Assembly: GCA_037349315.1 (NCBI GenBank)
Contig: JBAIAC010000018.1
Location: 6,324,001 to 6,388,000 of the forward strand
Length of the DNA: 64,000 nt
Direction: 5' to 3'
Source: Chelydra serpentina
Lineage: Eukaryota > Chordata > Testudines > Chelydridae
Positions 35,341 to 46,914 of this stretch are shown here, in pieces (positions within the stretch are counted from its first letter, which is position 1; every line of letters begins with the position of its first letter). Both the position numbers and the translations under genes were made by a program. A model generated the notes under the pieces. The model saw only the letters and a list, made by a program, of their open reading frames with translations. It did no database searches and was not told the origin of the DNA.

Positions 35341-36000
35341 GAATGCTATAATATTCTCAGTGGGCTCCATGTTGCCATGTGCAAGCTGATGAATCTGAAA
35401 TCCTGTTCTTGCCCTCATGAAATGGGAATTGTGCTTTTTGCACTGAACTGCACGTTTTATGGATGCGCCCAAATTTGTTGCATTTTCTGCAGGTTGAACC
35501 AACAAACACTTGCATTGTGAGATTTTCCCACCGTGAAAGCACACAGCCTTTTGGGTGTTGTCAATGTTGTGCTTTCTGCTTGGCCTCCCAGTTTGTTTGT
35601 TGCACAGATTCCAGGGTGATGTTGCAGCTCTCTGGCATCTTTAGTAGAGGTTTCCACAGATACAGGAATTTCTAATGTACATTTTAGAGTCCAAATCAGC
35701 CTCAGTTAAGAACTGTAGGGTGGTTGTTTTTTGATTGGTTCATTTTGCATACCACACACTAACCAGTTCATTAATGAATCATTTAAACACTCTCCAAACT
35801 TTCAATGCTCTGCTAATTTCTATAATTTAGCCACACATTCAGAAATAGTTTCACTGTCTTTTTGATTCCATTTACAAAAGTGGAAATGCATCAGAGTCAC
35901 CAATGGCTTTCAAGATGCAAGATTCTTGTAGAATTTCCATGATCTCAGCAAACATTTTGTCTGCTGTTTTAACAAGACACTGGCTGGATTTCCACTCAGC
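35340..36000 (-). pseudogene. Ty3/gypsy gag remnant with altered zinc knuckle
   Basis: Readable blocks: KDSETISECVAKL, LAEHCKFGECLNDSLMNWL, VCGMQNEPIKKQ, then VSVETSTKDARELQ. These are the capsid C-terminal features of vertebrate gypsy gag (ETxxExVxxLxxLxxxCxFG, then LxDxLVCG). A nucleocapsid motif follows as CRKCNKFGRIHKTC (about 35400-35460), where the expected histidine of the CX2CX4HX4C knuckle is replaced by arginine. Frames shift several times, so no intact product is possible. Confidence 0.75.
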
Positions 36001-36637
36001 TGTGGTGGTGGAGGATGGGGAGAAGGTGCCTGTTGTCAATCAACAATAGTCTGTCAATTAAGAAACAATGTTGAAAGAATTACCATTTTGGTCATTCTTA
36101 CTTGGAAGAATGCGCGGGAGGGGAGGGCTTGAAGGCTGGGGAGGTGGAGCAGTTTAAAGTGGTAAGGAAAGGGATATCCTCAAGGCTATATTAAGGAAGC
36201 TCGGGAAAAATAAAACAAAAAAAACATTTTTATTTTGTCTCTAGCAAGTTTAAAATTATATGCTGCATACTCCCAAGCAATCAGTATAAGAAGAACATAT
36301 ATCAGTAGCCTAAAAATTGCCCCCTTTTTTGTTTTGAATTTCCATTGTCCAGTCCTACAGATTGTTACATCCTTATCTTGTGGTGTCCCAATATGCACTT
36401 TACAGCACAGTAACAGGTATACATGTACTTTGGTGCCCCCTGAGGATGGAGCAGGAGGTACTTGCTAGCAAATGTAGACTTGATAACAGCAACAACTAAC
36501 AGGGCTTGTATAACCATGACAGAATTTCGCTACAGACTGGAGCTGCCTTAGAAGGACAAGATAAATAAGTTTTGCAAAAACATGCATATTAGAGCATGAA
36601 ATAGCAATATTAAAAACTTTGCAAAATCACGCAATAC

Positions 36638-36759
36638 TAGGGTGACCAGATGTCCCGATTTCATAGGGATAGTCCTGATATTTGGGGCTTTTTCTTATAT
36701 AGGCGCCTATTACCCCCCACCCCTTGTCCTGATTTTTCACTTACTATGTGGTCACCCTA
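36638..36759 (-). mobile_element. hAT-like MITE, TAGGGTGACCAG family, copy B
   Basis: Inverted orientation relative to copies A and C. The flanks cgcaatac (36630-36637) and tgcaatac (36760-36767) match at 7 of 8. Confidence 0.88.
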
Positions 36760-36816
36760 TGCAATACTGCTAAACCTTTACTTGTCCTTCTAAGATGATG
36801 CCGTTCTCTACTGGAG

Positions 36817-37003
36817 CAGTGGTGGGCAACCTGCGGCCCGCACCCAGCAGCCCATCAGGGTAATCTGCTGGCAGGCTGTGAGACAGTTTGTTTATATTGA
36901 CCATCCGCAGGCACGGCCGCCCGCAGCTCCCAGTGGCCGTGGTTCGCCGTTCCGGGCCAAAGAGAGCTGCGGGAAGCCACGGGCCTCAGGTTGCCCACCG
37001 CTG
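36817..37003. mobile_element. hAT-like element, CAGTGGTGGGCAACC ends
   Basis: 'cagtggtgggcaacctgcgg' is mirrored by 'caggttgcccaccgctg'. A perfect 8-bp duplication tactggag lies at 36809-36816 and 37004-37011. The interior is largely one half of a longer palindrome known from turtle genomes, so this copy is internally deleted. Confidence 0.9.
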
Positions 37004-38079
37004 TACTGGAGTCTGGAGATTGTAACATGCTTGCAGACAGTTCTCTGGCACCCCACGTACAGCAGGAGCCAGTAATCTGCATCAGGACTAGTCATCAGGC
37101 TTTAAACTATGGCAGCAGAAAGGTAAGTTTCAAGTCAGTAATGTGCTAAATGTCACTCTCTCTCTAGGGATCTGGGCCCTTCAGCACACTCTTGGGCAGG
37201 TTCTGGTTTTAAAAACACTGAGCAGTAAACATGGGTCAAAGCTGCAAAATTTGGATCCTGATTTAGATTTTGAACAGCCCAAAGGTCAGATTGCTTGGCT
37301 CCAGCATTCGGATAATGGACCATTTCTAATGGCAAAGTTATGGTATTATCTACACTTGTTTTATTAGTAACAGGCAGGCCACCCTTCAAATAACTTAGGG
37401 ATGAACAGCACTTTAGGAATTCTTATACTTGCCTATAAGCAAAGTGGATTTGCCAGGCCAGGCCCACGGTTGAGTTCTCGCTGTAATTTTGTATGCATGA
37501 CACCACAAACCTCTCTGCAGGCCAAGACCGGAGGAACTGCCAATTCTCAAGGGTGGTGCTGGCACAATTGCTTCTGAGATGTTGTTCTCTCAGAGACTTT
37601 CAGCTTTCTGGTTCCATTTGCACCACTGCTATGCTGTGAACATGGGGCCTTTCATTTTAACTTCCTGCACCTCTTCTACTGCACAAACTTAACACCATAT
37701 AATCAGCATTTATTGCTGCTACCGCCCTTTGGGAAAATGGACTGTTTTCATGCCAATTTTTGGAATGCCCTCCCCCGACCTGCTCAGTGAGCCACCTTCT
37801 TTGCACTTTGCTTACAGAAGATTGAACTCAAACCAATTTAACAGCACCACTGAAATGGGTATATGCCTTACTGAGTAATCAAGTGCAATTATTAGCATTT
37901 CCTTCCTCTCCTCTTCCATAGCCCTCTGTTTGGGCCTCCCTTGTTATGTCAAGTCTGAACTTATGCCCTGATCTTTCAAGAGCTTATGAATGAGATTTTT
38001 AGGCACATGAGTAAGTCACGCTCACATAAATAAGTAACTACTCACCCACCCAAGCACTTGCAGGTTTGAGGCCTTACTT

Positions 38080-38165
38080 AGACTGCAATCCCTTTGGGCA
38101 GGGACGGTCTTTACTTGTTTCTGGGAACTGTCTAGCACACTTCTGGGAATCACCAAAATAAGCTA
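38080..38165 (+). repeat. Amniote interspersed repeat, decayed
   Basis: 'agactgcaatccctttgggc' and 'agggacggtctttacttg' parallel the element at 38705-38845. Confidence 0.45.
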
Positions 38166-38704
38166 ATTTTGTTTATTTTAAAATATTCTTTTCTGTTCCC
38201 CTCAATCTAGCTGTTCAAAAACTATCATAGTGTATACATAAAGCATACGAATATATGCACACCCACAAGATGTAAAAAAGTGGGACCAGAAACAGCAAGA
38301 ACAAATTAAAAATACAGTAATCATGTATTTCAAGGAACAGATCTAGTCTTTGTGCACTGCTTTTGTCTGCCAACCCGATAGAATGTTTTCCTTGTGAAAT
38401 ATGATAAATTACTCAGTGTAGTTACCAGCCTGCAATAATCAGGCACTCGGAAGTTTTCCCCCTTTGAAATATTAGCCTTATTGGCTGATAAGCCAGCTGT
38501 TAATAAAACAAAATTTATTAGACCTACTTAAATTTGCCAATTTGGCAAAGCCACCTAACAGGGTCCGCTAATTATGCTCAAGAGGGACATCTATGTTCAA
38601 AATAATGACCATATGTGCCAGCTTCTCACAGATACCTGTTTATGTCTCTGCCACAAAACCAAGCTAGCTGGCTACATTGTATTAATTTCTTAAAACTTTG
38701 CTGT

Positions 38705-38845
38705 GTTTTGACACTTAGATTTTAAGCTCTTTGGGTCAGGGACTGTCTTTTTGTTCACTGTTTGTATAGCACCAAGCTCAATGGGGTCTTAGTCCCTGGT
38801 TGGGGCTCCTAGGTGCTACTATAATACCAATAATAATAAAACAAT
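38705..38845 (+). repeat. Amniote interspersed repeat (MIR/L2-like tail)
   Basis: It reads 'ttttaagctctttgggtcag', 'ggactgtctttttgttcac', 'tatagcaccaagctcaatgg' and ends in 'ataataataaaac'. It is shared with 8205-8310 in inverse orientation. Confidence 0.55.
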
Positions 38846-38942
38846 TGAGGGGCAAGTTGTCAGTTTTGTAACTCGTGCATAAGCCTACAAAATAAGAGAT
38901 TTGAAGAAGGCCAAATTGGTGTTTGTGTGTGATGAATGTAAA

Positions 38943-39703
38943 CAGGGCCGGTGCAAGGATATTTTGCACCCTAGGCGAAAATTCCACCTTGCGCCCCCCC
39001 TCCCCCACATCGGTTCATTGAGGAGCAAATCCCAATGAGCCTTTATAGACCCCAGAGGCCAGCCGTGCCCAAGGGCTGCTACCCAGACCAGGTTCCCCCC
39101 TCCCTGCCCCCATCCACTCCCTCCCACTTCCCACCCCCTGACTGTACCCTCAGAACCCCCAACTCCCCCTGCTCCTTGTCCCCTAACTGCCCTCTCCTGG
39201 GACCCCTGCCACTAACTGCCCCCCAGAACTCCACCCCCTACCTAAGCCTCCCTGTTCCTTGTCATCTGACTGCCCCCTCCTGAGACCCCCTGACCCTAAC
39301 TGCCCCCCTAGAACCTTACCTGTACCCTGACTGCCCCAACCCTTATCCACACCACCACAACCCCAGACAGACCCCCAGGACTCCCACACCCCATCCAACC
39401 GCTCCCTGTCCCCTGACTGCCCCCCCAGAGCCCGTGACCCATCCAACCACCCTGCTCCCTGTCCCTTGACTGCCCCAACCCCTCTCCACACCCCTGCCCC
39501 CTGACAGGACTCCCCTCCCCCAGAACTCCCGGCCTGGGCAGGAGAGGCGGCTGCTCCCCTGCTAGTGGCGCTGCCGCCTTTGCAGGGCTGCTGCCCCTCC
39601 CCACCCCCCCGCACCGTGCTGGCTCCTCCATGGCTGGGGGCACCCCCAATCACTTGGTGCCCTAGGCGACCACCTAGTTCGCATAGTGGTTGCACTGGCC
39701 CTG
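38943..39703. mobile_element. hAT-like element, CAGGGCC family, 761 bp
   Basis: Ends CAGGGCCGGTGCAA and TTGCACTGGCCCTG. A perfect 8-bp duplication aatgtaaa lies at 38935-38942 and 39704-39711. The core (about 39080-39540) is a C-rich tandem of 'ccctgactgcccc' units. 'cctaggcg' occurs near both ends. Confidence 0.9.
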
Positions 39704-40430
39704 AATGTAAAGATAGCAAAAATAGTGTTAAGGAATTGGAAGCTGACAAAGTCTGATTTGGTGGATTGTGCATTTATACTTCCCCTTCCCCCCCAAAACA
39801 TGCATAATGTTGCCAAAAGGTTAGCATTGCTATTTCTAGTGTGGAGAGTCTGTAAAGTTAATCAGGATTTCACAAAATGGTGTAAAACTTACTAGCAAGT
39901 ATGCTGAAAATATGAGGCATTTTTTAAAATGTCAATCTATACGAGGGGAGCGAGACAGCTTAGACTGAGCATATTCATTGTCCTGTACTAAGTAGTGTCA
40001 CACTCAGCCAGGAGTAGAAATTAAAGAAGAACAGAGTGGAGGTCCAGCCATCTAGTGGCAGATTGCACTGAAATGCAAGACAACTGAGCTCTGCTCTGCG
40101 TTCATGAGCTTAGAGGGACTGAGCACTTGATGGAAGTGAAGAAAGGAGCATTTCACATAGTTCTTCCTCAACCTCTGCACTTGCCAGCATTGGGAGTGGG
40201 ACAGATGGGCTGCAGTGTGAATTTCTTCTAACTGTTAGCTAGAAGTTCTCAGAGCTCCTGATTAAACGGAGAGAAGAACAAGAGGGGAAATGGATGTGTG
40301 ATCACATGGGAACCCTTCTGCTGAAATCAGAGAGGCTGTCAGCAGTAGTAACAGCACCAAAAGCAATCGTAATTTTTACTAGGATATGACATAATTAAGA
40401 CTCAGGAGACCAAACTCAGGTGACCAACCC

Positions 40431-40683
40431 CAGGGCCAGCTCCAGGCACCAGCTAAAGAAGCAGGTGCTTGGGGCGGCCAATACCAAGGGGTGGCACTCC
40501 ATCTGCTATTGGAGCGGCACGTCCGGGTCTTCGGCGGCAATTCGGTAGCGGGTCCCTCAGTCCCTCTCGGAGCGAAGGACCTGCCGCCGAATTGCCACCA
40601 AAGAGTGGAGCAGCACGATCGCGCTGCGGCGGCTTTTATTTTCCCCCCCGTTTGGGGTGGCAGAAAACCTGGAGCCAGCCCTG
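40431..40683. mobile_element. hAT-like element, CAGGGCC family, 253 bp
   Basis: Ends CAGGGCCAGCTCCAGG / CCTGGAGCCAGCCCTG, inverted with one mismatch. A perfect 8-bp duplication accaaccc lies at 40423-40430 and 40684-40691. The internal CpG-rich palindrome is built of GGCGGCAATTCGG-type text. Confidence 0.9.
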
Positions 40684-41314
40684 ACCAACCCTCTTGAACT
40701 TTACAATCACTAAACATTTAAGCACATGCCTAGCGTCTTGGATGACTACATAGTCGGAGTCGCTAGCCCCCACTGCACTCTATTTTTGTGCACTAGCTCA
40801 ATGAAAGCTAGCGCGGGTATGTCTCCGCAAGCTGGAATTTACACCTCCAGCTCCAAGTATAGACGTACCCAATGTCTGTGAGCCTGTACCTGGTACAGTG
40901 CCTTTTTGTGTGTAATTGCATTCTGGGAAAATCTGGGCAGTTGTCCCATAGGTCCTTAGCAGAAAATAGCATGCCCAAAAGATATGCACATAAACAATGG
41001 AATATTCTTAGGCTTTCCTCCACACAGTCAAAAGGGAACGACGAGTACACGGTAAATTGGTTGCAACAGGAGTCCTGTCAAGACTGCAGCAGCAACAAAT
41101 GGTGGTAAAGCTGTTATAGAAGGAAAACCATGTAGCCAGCCTGGGCCTCTGGCCAGGGTGAAATACTTAGATGACATACTTACTGAGTGAGAGTCACATT
41201 GTGTGTGGACATATGCCAGCTGTTTAGCCAACCATGCCAGTAACTAATTACAAATTTATTAAAAAAGTTGTAATATTGGCAGTCCCTTCAAAGAATGGTA
41301 ACATTTTTGAAAGC

Positions 41315-41525
41315 ACCTAAGCCCCATTTTCAAAAGTGACTTAGGCTCCTAAAGGCCAGATTTTCAAATACTTTTAGGTGCCCAAAACTGCAGATAGGTA
41401 CCTAGTAGAATTTTCAAAAGTCCCTGGGTGAGTTAGACACCTAACTCCCATAGATTTAAATGGGACTTGCAGGTTCAGCACCAATTCAAATAAAGCCAGT
41501 TATCTAGGTACCTTACTATGGATAA
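41315..41525. repeat. Sauropsid interspersed repeat, unclassified
   Basis: Recurrent phrases 'ccattttcaaaagtgactta', 'ggccagattttcaaatactt', 'gaattttcaaaagtccctgg' and 'ctcccatagatttaaatggg'. I recognise this as a common interspersed repeat of reptile genomes but cannot name the family. Confidence 0.45.
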
Positions 41526-42048
41526 ATGTGCCTCACTTTAGATATCAAGTTTTAAAATATTGTCCCTTGTGCAGAGTGGCCAGCAATTGATTTCCATATA
41601 TTTTTGCATAGTTAAAATAGAATGGGCACATTCAACTCCTTGTTGCATTCCACTCCAGTTGAATGCAGAATCTGTTCTGTTCTATATACGTTTTTATACC
41701 ACGCTTATCATTGTAGCATCTGAGGGCCTTGCAGCGGCGCATTAAGCAATGTGACGACACATCTGTCACATGGTGTTTGTTCTCATTCTCTCCCAGAGGA
41801 TGAGTTTTGGCAGTATGTAGGAGTAGGCGGTTTTTTAAAAGTATAAATATATACCTGTTGCTATGTGTTTGTATTAGAGAAGGCAAGGCCAAAGAAATGT
41901 GCCTTGCACTTGGAGTAGAAAAATGTGTTCTTGGGAAGTGACACGCCTCAAAATGTTATACAATGGGTAACATCTGAAGTGCATTTTGTCCTCAGACTAG
42001 ATCTATCCGGCAGCATTCTGAAGGCTGTACTGAGCAGCCAACTGTCCA

Positions 42049-42156
42049 GGGCCAAATTCTGCTCTTGATTACACTGGTGTAAATATGGAATAACTGCGCT
42101 AAAGTGGATGTGATTACTCTGGATTTACACTGATGTGAGAGCAGAATCTGGCTCCC
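42049..42156. mobile_element. Short TIR element, GGGCCAAATTCTGCTCT ends
   Basis: 'gggccaaattctgctct' is mirrored by 'agagcagaatctggctccc'. The interior has paired 'ttacactggtgtaa' / 'ttacactgatgtga' palindromes. Partial relatives lie at about 11162-11226, 16028-16098, 17030-17130 and 55880-55925. Confidence 0.65.
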
Positions 42157-42484
42157 AATAGTTAAGACAATGTGTAAAGTGTGGCACGTGGACAAACTTC
42201 CTCTCCTTGAATGCGACAATTAAGTGATACACATTTGCCCCATTATCAGAAGCCGTCAGCCCAGGAGAGAGCACAAAGGCCGACACTTCCAGTGAGGTGT
42301 GGGATGTCTAAAGACTGTTCAGTCAGAGTGTTGCTTGCTGATGGCCACTGCTCATGGGTAAGAAACACAGCTGTCTCTTGCCTGAAGTGACCTCAGCTAA
42401 CATATACAGTGGGTGGTTTAAATACAAGTTCTGTCTGCCAGTCTGTAGAGCAGTTATCACATGTCATCTTTTTGCTTCAAACAC

Positions 42485-42607
42485 TAGGGTGACCAGACAG
42501 CAAATGTGAAAAATCGGGACGGGGGTGGGTGGTAATAGGAGCCTATATAAGAAACAGACCCCAAAATCAGGACTGTCCCTATAAAATCGGGACATCTGGT
42601 CACCCTA
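42485..42607 (+). mobile_element. hAT-like MITE, TAGGGTGACCAG family, copy C
   Basis: Perfect 12-bp ends. A perfect 8-bp duplication tcaaacac lies at 42477-42484 and 42608-42615. This copy fixes the true element boundaries for the family. Confidence 0.93.
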
Positions 42608-43469
42608 TCAAACACCCTTGGACTCCTCTGCTTGTCTAATTGTTAGTAGCTGGTGTAGCTAGGTAGAATTTGTTCAGTTTCTTGCTACTCTTAAGCGGCA
42701 CTTACCATGAAAATAAAAACTGATCACAATGGTAATTTCAGAAAGACAGACTCTACCATAGTGCCAGTGAGGATGAAAGGAGGCTTTCACTGAAGAAAAC
42801 AACTGTATGAAGTGGGACTGGATGTGTATATGGAACCTGCTCTAGACAGCGCCAGTCAGACCAAGCGGTGGGGGTGGGATATCATAAGGGAATTTGATCC
42901 TCAAGCCACATTACAGATGGCAAAATAATGTCTAATTTCCTGCTCACCATGCTAAAAAGGTACCTGTAAACACTGCATGAAAGAAAGGTCACCTCACAGG
43001 TGCAGCATTCCACAGAGTTACTTATTAGGAAGTAGGCCAAAGTGCAGGACACTGTTTTAAGCTTATTCCATGGGCCTGGGGACTTAGGGCAAAGCTCCCA
43101 TTGGATCAGGGGCTTATTGCAGACATAGGGCAGAAGACTTCCTACCTTTTACTCTTTCCCACATTCCACCTAAATCAAACAGGCCAGGTGTTTCCTTTAT
43201 CTGTTAGCAAAAGCTATGCTCATTTCAATTTCTGAAAGTAACTGCTACGTAAAGCTGGATTACTAGCTGCCTATTTAATTTTAAAAACAGCAAAAAATAT
43301 CCACCTCCCTTTCCATGTCTTATAAGGAGTCTCGACGTTTAAATCTCCTCAGTGTGATAGATATGCTTGCTTTGATCTGCTTAGCTCTTGGAAGTCCAGG
43401 TGCTCCGGGATGCTGGCCCCGTGCTGCCCAGGGTCCCTAGGGACAGCTCTGTCCGCCATTAGTGAATCT

Positions 43470-43548
43470 CCCCCCCCCCCCCCCGACAACCCCCTGTAAC
43501 ATTTTGCGAACCCCCAGGGGTTCACAAACCCCAGTTTGAGAACCACTG
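43470..43548. mobile_element. C15 tract and solo end of a CAGTGGTTCTCAA-type hAT element
   Basis: A run of 15 C (43470-43484) leads into 'aaccccagtttgagaaccactg', the right terminus of the family seen complete at 55349-55686. No left terminus is found, so this is a truncated copy. Confidence 0.6.
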
Positions 43549-45226
43549 GTATAGAGATTTCCATGCAAAAGATCATAGAAAGACTGAAATACAAGCAAAG
43601 CAAGTAGAGGATTGGGCTGCCTATCCTATACAGCCTCTACAACCCACAGGGCAGCCCAGTCTTACTTTCCAGCAAAGGGAGAAGAGTGGGGGGGGAAACA
43701 ATTTACAACCTGATTTGTGCCTTGAGCCCCTGGCCTGCCTCAACCAGATTTTGTAACCCAAGGATGATGGTGGGGCCACCTTCAATGGCACCGATCAGTT
43801 TGCTAATTTTACGTCATCAGGCCTGTGTATTATGACCCCCACTCTGGTATAAAGGTGTATGGGACCTTTAAAACAGCACCAAAGAGGATGCCCCATGGAG
43901 ACAGAAGTGACCCCCTGCAGCTCCTGAGCACCCTCCTCCCAGGTCACCAAATTCAGCAGCATGCTCTTCCACAAACAGGCTTCTCTGCAAAGACCCACAC
44001 TAGGGTCCCCCACCCTGAGGAGCCAGCAGTCTTGCCCAGCCCCGCATTAGGGATCTGTCCCTAAGAGTAGCATGCACTGGGACTCACAGTGTGGGGCTGC
44101 ATCTGCCCCCTTCCCCCCCCTCCCATAGAACCCCTCTGAGTGTGAACCCAAAGTGCACCGTAGGGCAAAGGGAGCTGCACTAGGCGGGGGGGGGGGCACG
44201 GGGGGGACAGGACCCCGGGTGACAGATGGGCTAGAACATGTTGGGAAGAAATGGAGGAGAGGAAGCTTAGGGCATAGAGCCTAGGACATGGGAGAAAATA
44301 GGGGACAGGACCCCCTCGGGGGGGCAGGGGCAAATGTGGTGGGAGAAGGACATGGGGTGAAGAGTGGCAGGAGGGCAGGAAACTGAGATGGAGATAGGAC
44401 ATGGAGTGGCAGAGAAGAGCAGGAGAACTAGGGCAGAGGTCAGATGGGGCCAGGAGGTGCCACTTACCCGGTTACTGTCCACTCTGGGGTCCCCTCATCC
44501 TCAGGCTTGTCTAGGGAGAGGCCCTTGGAGGCCAGGATGCAGGACATGCTGCTGCACAGTCTATGTGGAGGCCTCTGCACATGTGCTAATGCATGCAGGA
44601 TGCACAGTGTGCACCCTGCTGATACACATCAGCAGCTCGTTAGTGCACTTTGATGTAGTCCTCTTTGAACCAGGACAAGATCAAAGCACATTAAGGAACA
44701 GTTAGCGAGTGTCAGGGGGCACACAGACAGCCTACACCACAGCAAGATAGTGATCACACCCCAGCTTGCCAAGAGTCTGCCATGCTAGGCAGCTGCCTCG
44801 CTTTCCTATATGTCTGGAGTGGCCTCTGTGCATAATAGGCTTGGAAAGGAACCACGCAGACACCCAAAGCCATTGGGGGAGGCAGCCACCCTCCACGAGC
44901 TCCGCCACTGGTCTCAACCCTCTGATGACAGGACAGGACAGGACAGGGAGGCAGCCATAGGCATTCCCCTATGCCTTTCTTCTGGAAGTTCCTGTTCTGA
45001 GCTCTCTCCTGCTCAGATCCAGGTCCCTCTAAAAGCAGCACCGCCAGCTCCTGCTGCGAGTTAGTTCCCTATGGTTTCTTCCTTCACCTCCCTCCCAGAG
45101 GTATGGCCTGCTCCAAAGTTTCTGTAGCCCCAGCCTGTCCAGTCCAGTCCTCTGACTGCACTAAGTTCTCTCCTTCTCCTCAGCCCTTTTACCACAAGTC
45201 CACACACGACATTTAATAATCACAAG

Positions 45227-45520
45227 TAAGGCCTTGTCCACACAGGGTTAAATAATGGTAAAAATGCCGGAGCCGCTCTGAGCTTTGACTACATTACAGC
45301 TTCCAAAAAGTGTTTGCACCAGCAGGGAGCCCTGGCTCCAAACAATCTCAAGATTAAAAAGGTTAAATTAATCCTGCAATGTTTAATCACAATTCCTGAA
45401 ATGGGACTAAACGTGGTTTGATCCCCTTAACACTGGCAGTTAAATAGGTTCAGCTGCATCCATTGCTTGCTATTGCCTACTGTAAGCAACAGATAAATGT
45501 CCTAGTGCAGACAGGGCTTA
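45227..45520. mobile_element. Decayed TIR foldback element
   Basis: Ends TAAGGCCTTGTCCACAC and GTGCAGACAGGGCTTA, similar to the termini of the element at 1104-1405. Confidence 0.55.
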
Positions 45521-46149
45521 TGTCAGCAGCCCAGATTGATCTAGAAGGTGGTGCTGAATTTTGTTTGTTTGTTGCAAAGGCAAACAACAGATTTTTTGCA
45601 TGCTTGTTCCACGCGAAGTGCCTGTGAAGGGGAGGGGACACTGTGAAAGATAAGGTGGTATGCCCCAGGGCACATGCTTTTATCAGTTTCATTAAGTCTA
45701 GCCATTTCTGGAGCAGATTACACAGCTGAATACAGTGATCAAGATTCAGAGCCTGGACATGCTTATTAGTGCAGAGGAGGCAGACCAGGGGCTTGTCTGT
45801 TTTTCTTTAAGAGTCATCTGATGCCGGGCTGGTGTTAGTCTGCCTCTGGAAGTCTTGGCCATACACAGATGTCAACATGCTTTCTGATCATCCCTAGTTC
45901 AGTCATTTTACCCTTATCAATATGGCCTGCAGAGCATCTGTAGTCCTGAGCGGTCTGATCATCTGGCTACATTACAGCTGCCCCTTGAAGACAAAAATCC
46001 CTTTGTGCTGCCCTAGCTGTGAACTAACCCTTTACTCCCAAAAGCAAAACAAAAGAAGTAAAATAAAATGAATCACTCAGATAAATAAATGAAGGGTAAA
46101 GCCTGGCTGTGCATTCCAGCACCGCACGGGCAGGTGAGTTCCAGACCTT

Positions 46150-46235
46150 GGGCCTGATCTCAGCTGGCATACATCAGCACAGCACACTGACTCCGATGGA
46201 ACAATGTCAATGTATACCAGCTGAAGGCTGGGCCC
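46150..46235. mobile_element. Short TIR element, GGGCCTGATCTCAGCTGG ends
   Basis: 'gggcctgatctcagctggca' is mirrored by 'taccagctgaaggctgggccc' in an 86-bp palindrome-like unit. Confidence 0.5.
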
Positions 46236-46297
46236 CTTATCTGTTGCTAGGTCACAGACTGACAAAAACCTTGAGCACTGTAGAAGCAGCGTGTGTA

Positions 46298-46390
46298 GGC
46301 CTTGTCTTTGCTAGGAAAAAGTTGTGCTCTTAACTTGCTAGTGAGCATGTGAGTAACTAACACAAGGTAAAATCCTAGTGAAGACAAGGC
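46298..46390. mobile_element. Short TIR element, GGCCTTGTCTTTGCTAG ends
   Basis: The ends are inverted copies (ccttgtctttgctag / ctagtgaagacaagg), 93 bp in total, lying just before the Penelope fragment at 46439. Confidence 0.55.
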
Positions 46391-46438
46391 AGTTTGTAGT
46401 TGTTGACAGTATACACACTGAGAAATTAGATAAAGACA

Positions 46439-46569
46439 GGTTTCAGTGTAGTAGCCGTGTTAGTCTGTGTCAGCAAAAAGAAAACAAGAAAAATACCTGT
46501 GGCACCTTAGAGACTAAAATTTATTTCAGCATAAGCTTTCGTGGGTTAAGAACCCACTTCATCGGATGC
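46439..46569 (-). mobile_element. Penelope-derived single end with 11-bp target duplication
   Basis: Begins 'ggtttcagtgtagtagccgt' (the family 3' terminus, inverse) and stops at 'cccacttcatcggatgc'. Perfect direct repeats agataaagaca flank it at 46428-46438 and 46570-46580. Only 131 bp of the tail is present, so this is an extreme 5' truncation. Confidence 0.9.
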
Positions 46570-46914
46570 AGATAAAGACAAATATTCTTGCAGGAAGATT
46601 GCAATGTAACACTACTTTACGTCTTACATTTCAGACCACCATCACACAGGAACCCAAAACCAGAGAGAGCCAAGCAGGCCAGCCACTCCCTAAAACAGAG
46701 AAGCCCTCCCAACCTTACTTTAGGGCTGGCTATTTGGTTACCGACTGACTGCCAGTAGACCCAGTTCTCACACAGAGCTTCCAGCCTGCAAGAAAGCCCC
46801 AGAAAAGCCGCTGAGCATGTAAAGTGATAGCTCTATAATTTCAATACAGTTTTCAATACACCTCCATAATTTTAACATGAGTTAAACACTAAACTCTCCC
46901 ATAGTCTTTACCTC

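Larger units (their letters stand above)
32090..36000 (-). mobile_element. Ty3/gypsy (Metaviridae-type) retrotransposon fossil with nested insertions
   Basis: Reading the minus strand from 36000 downward gives, in canonical order, gag, zinc knuckle, aspartic protease, (RT core not found), RNase H, integrase zinc finger, integrase core and integrase GPY/F module, all with frameshifts and stops. This order with RNase H ahead of integrase fits Ty3/gypsy. At least five foreign pieces interrupt it: a CR1 (34130-34720), two TIR elements (34901-35017, 33480-33598), a Penelope end (32541-32628) and a short CR1 tip (32313-32349). LTRs were not identified; a candidate 3' flank lies at about 31900-32080. 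Confidence 0.8.

Noticed and set aside
36900..37095. Short GC-rich frames on both strands
   Set aside because: They fall inside the hAT-like element at 36817-37003.
39183..39773. 196-codon Gly/Gln-rich minus-strand frame
   Set aside because: Same cause: the C-rich tandem interior of the hAT-like element at 38943-39703.
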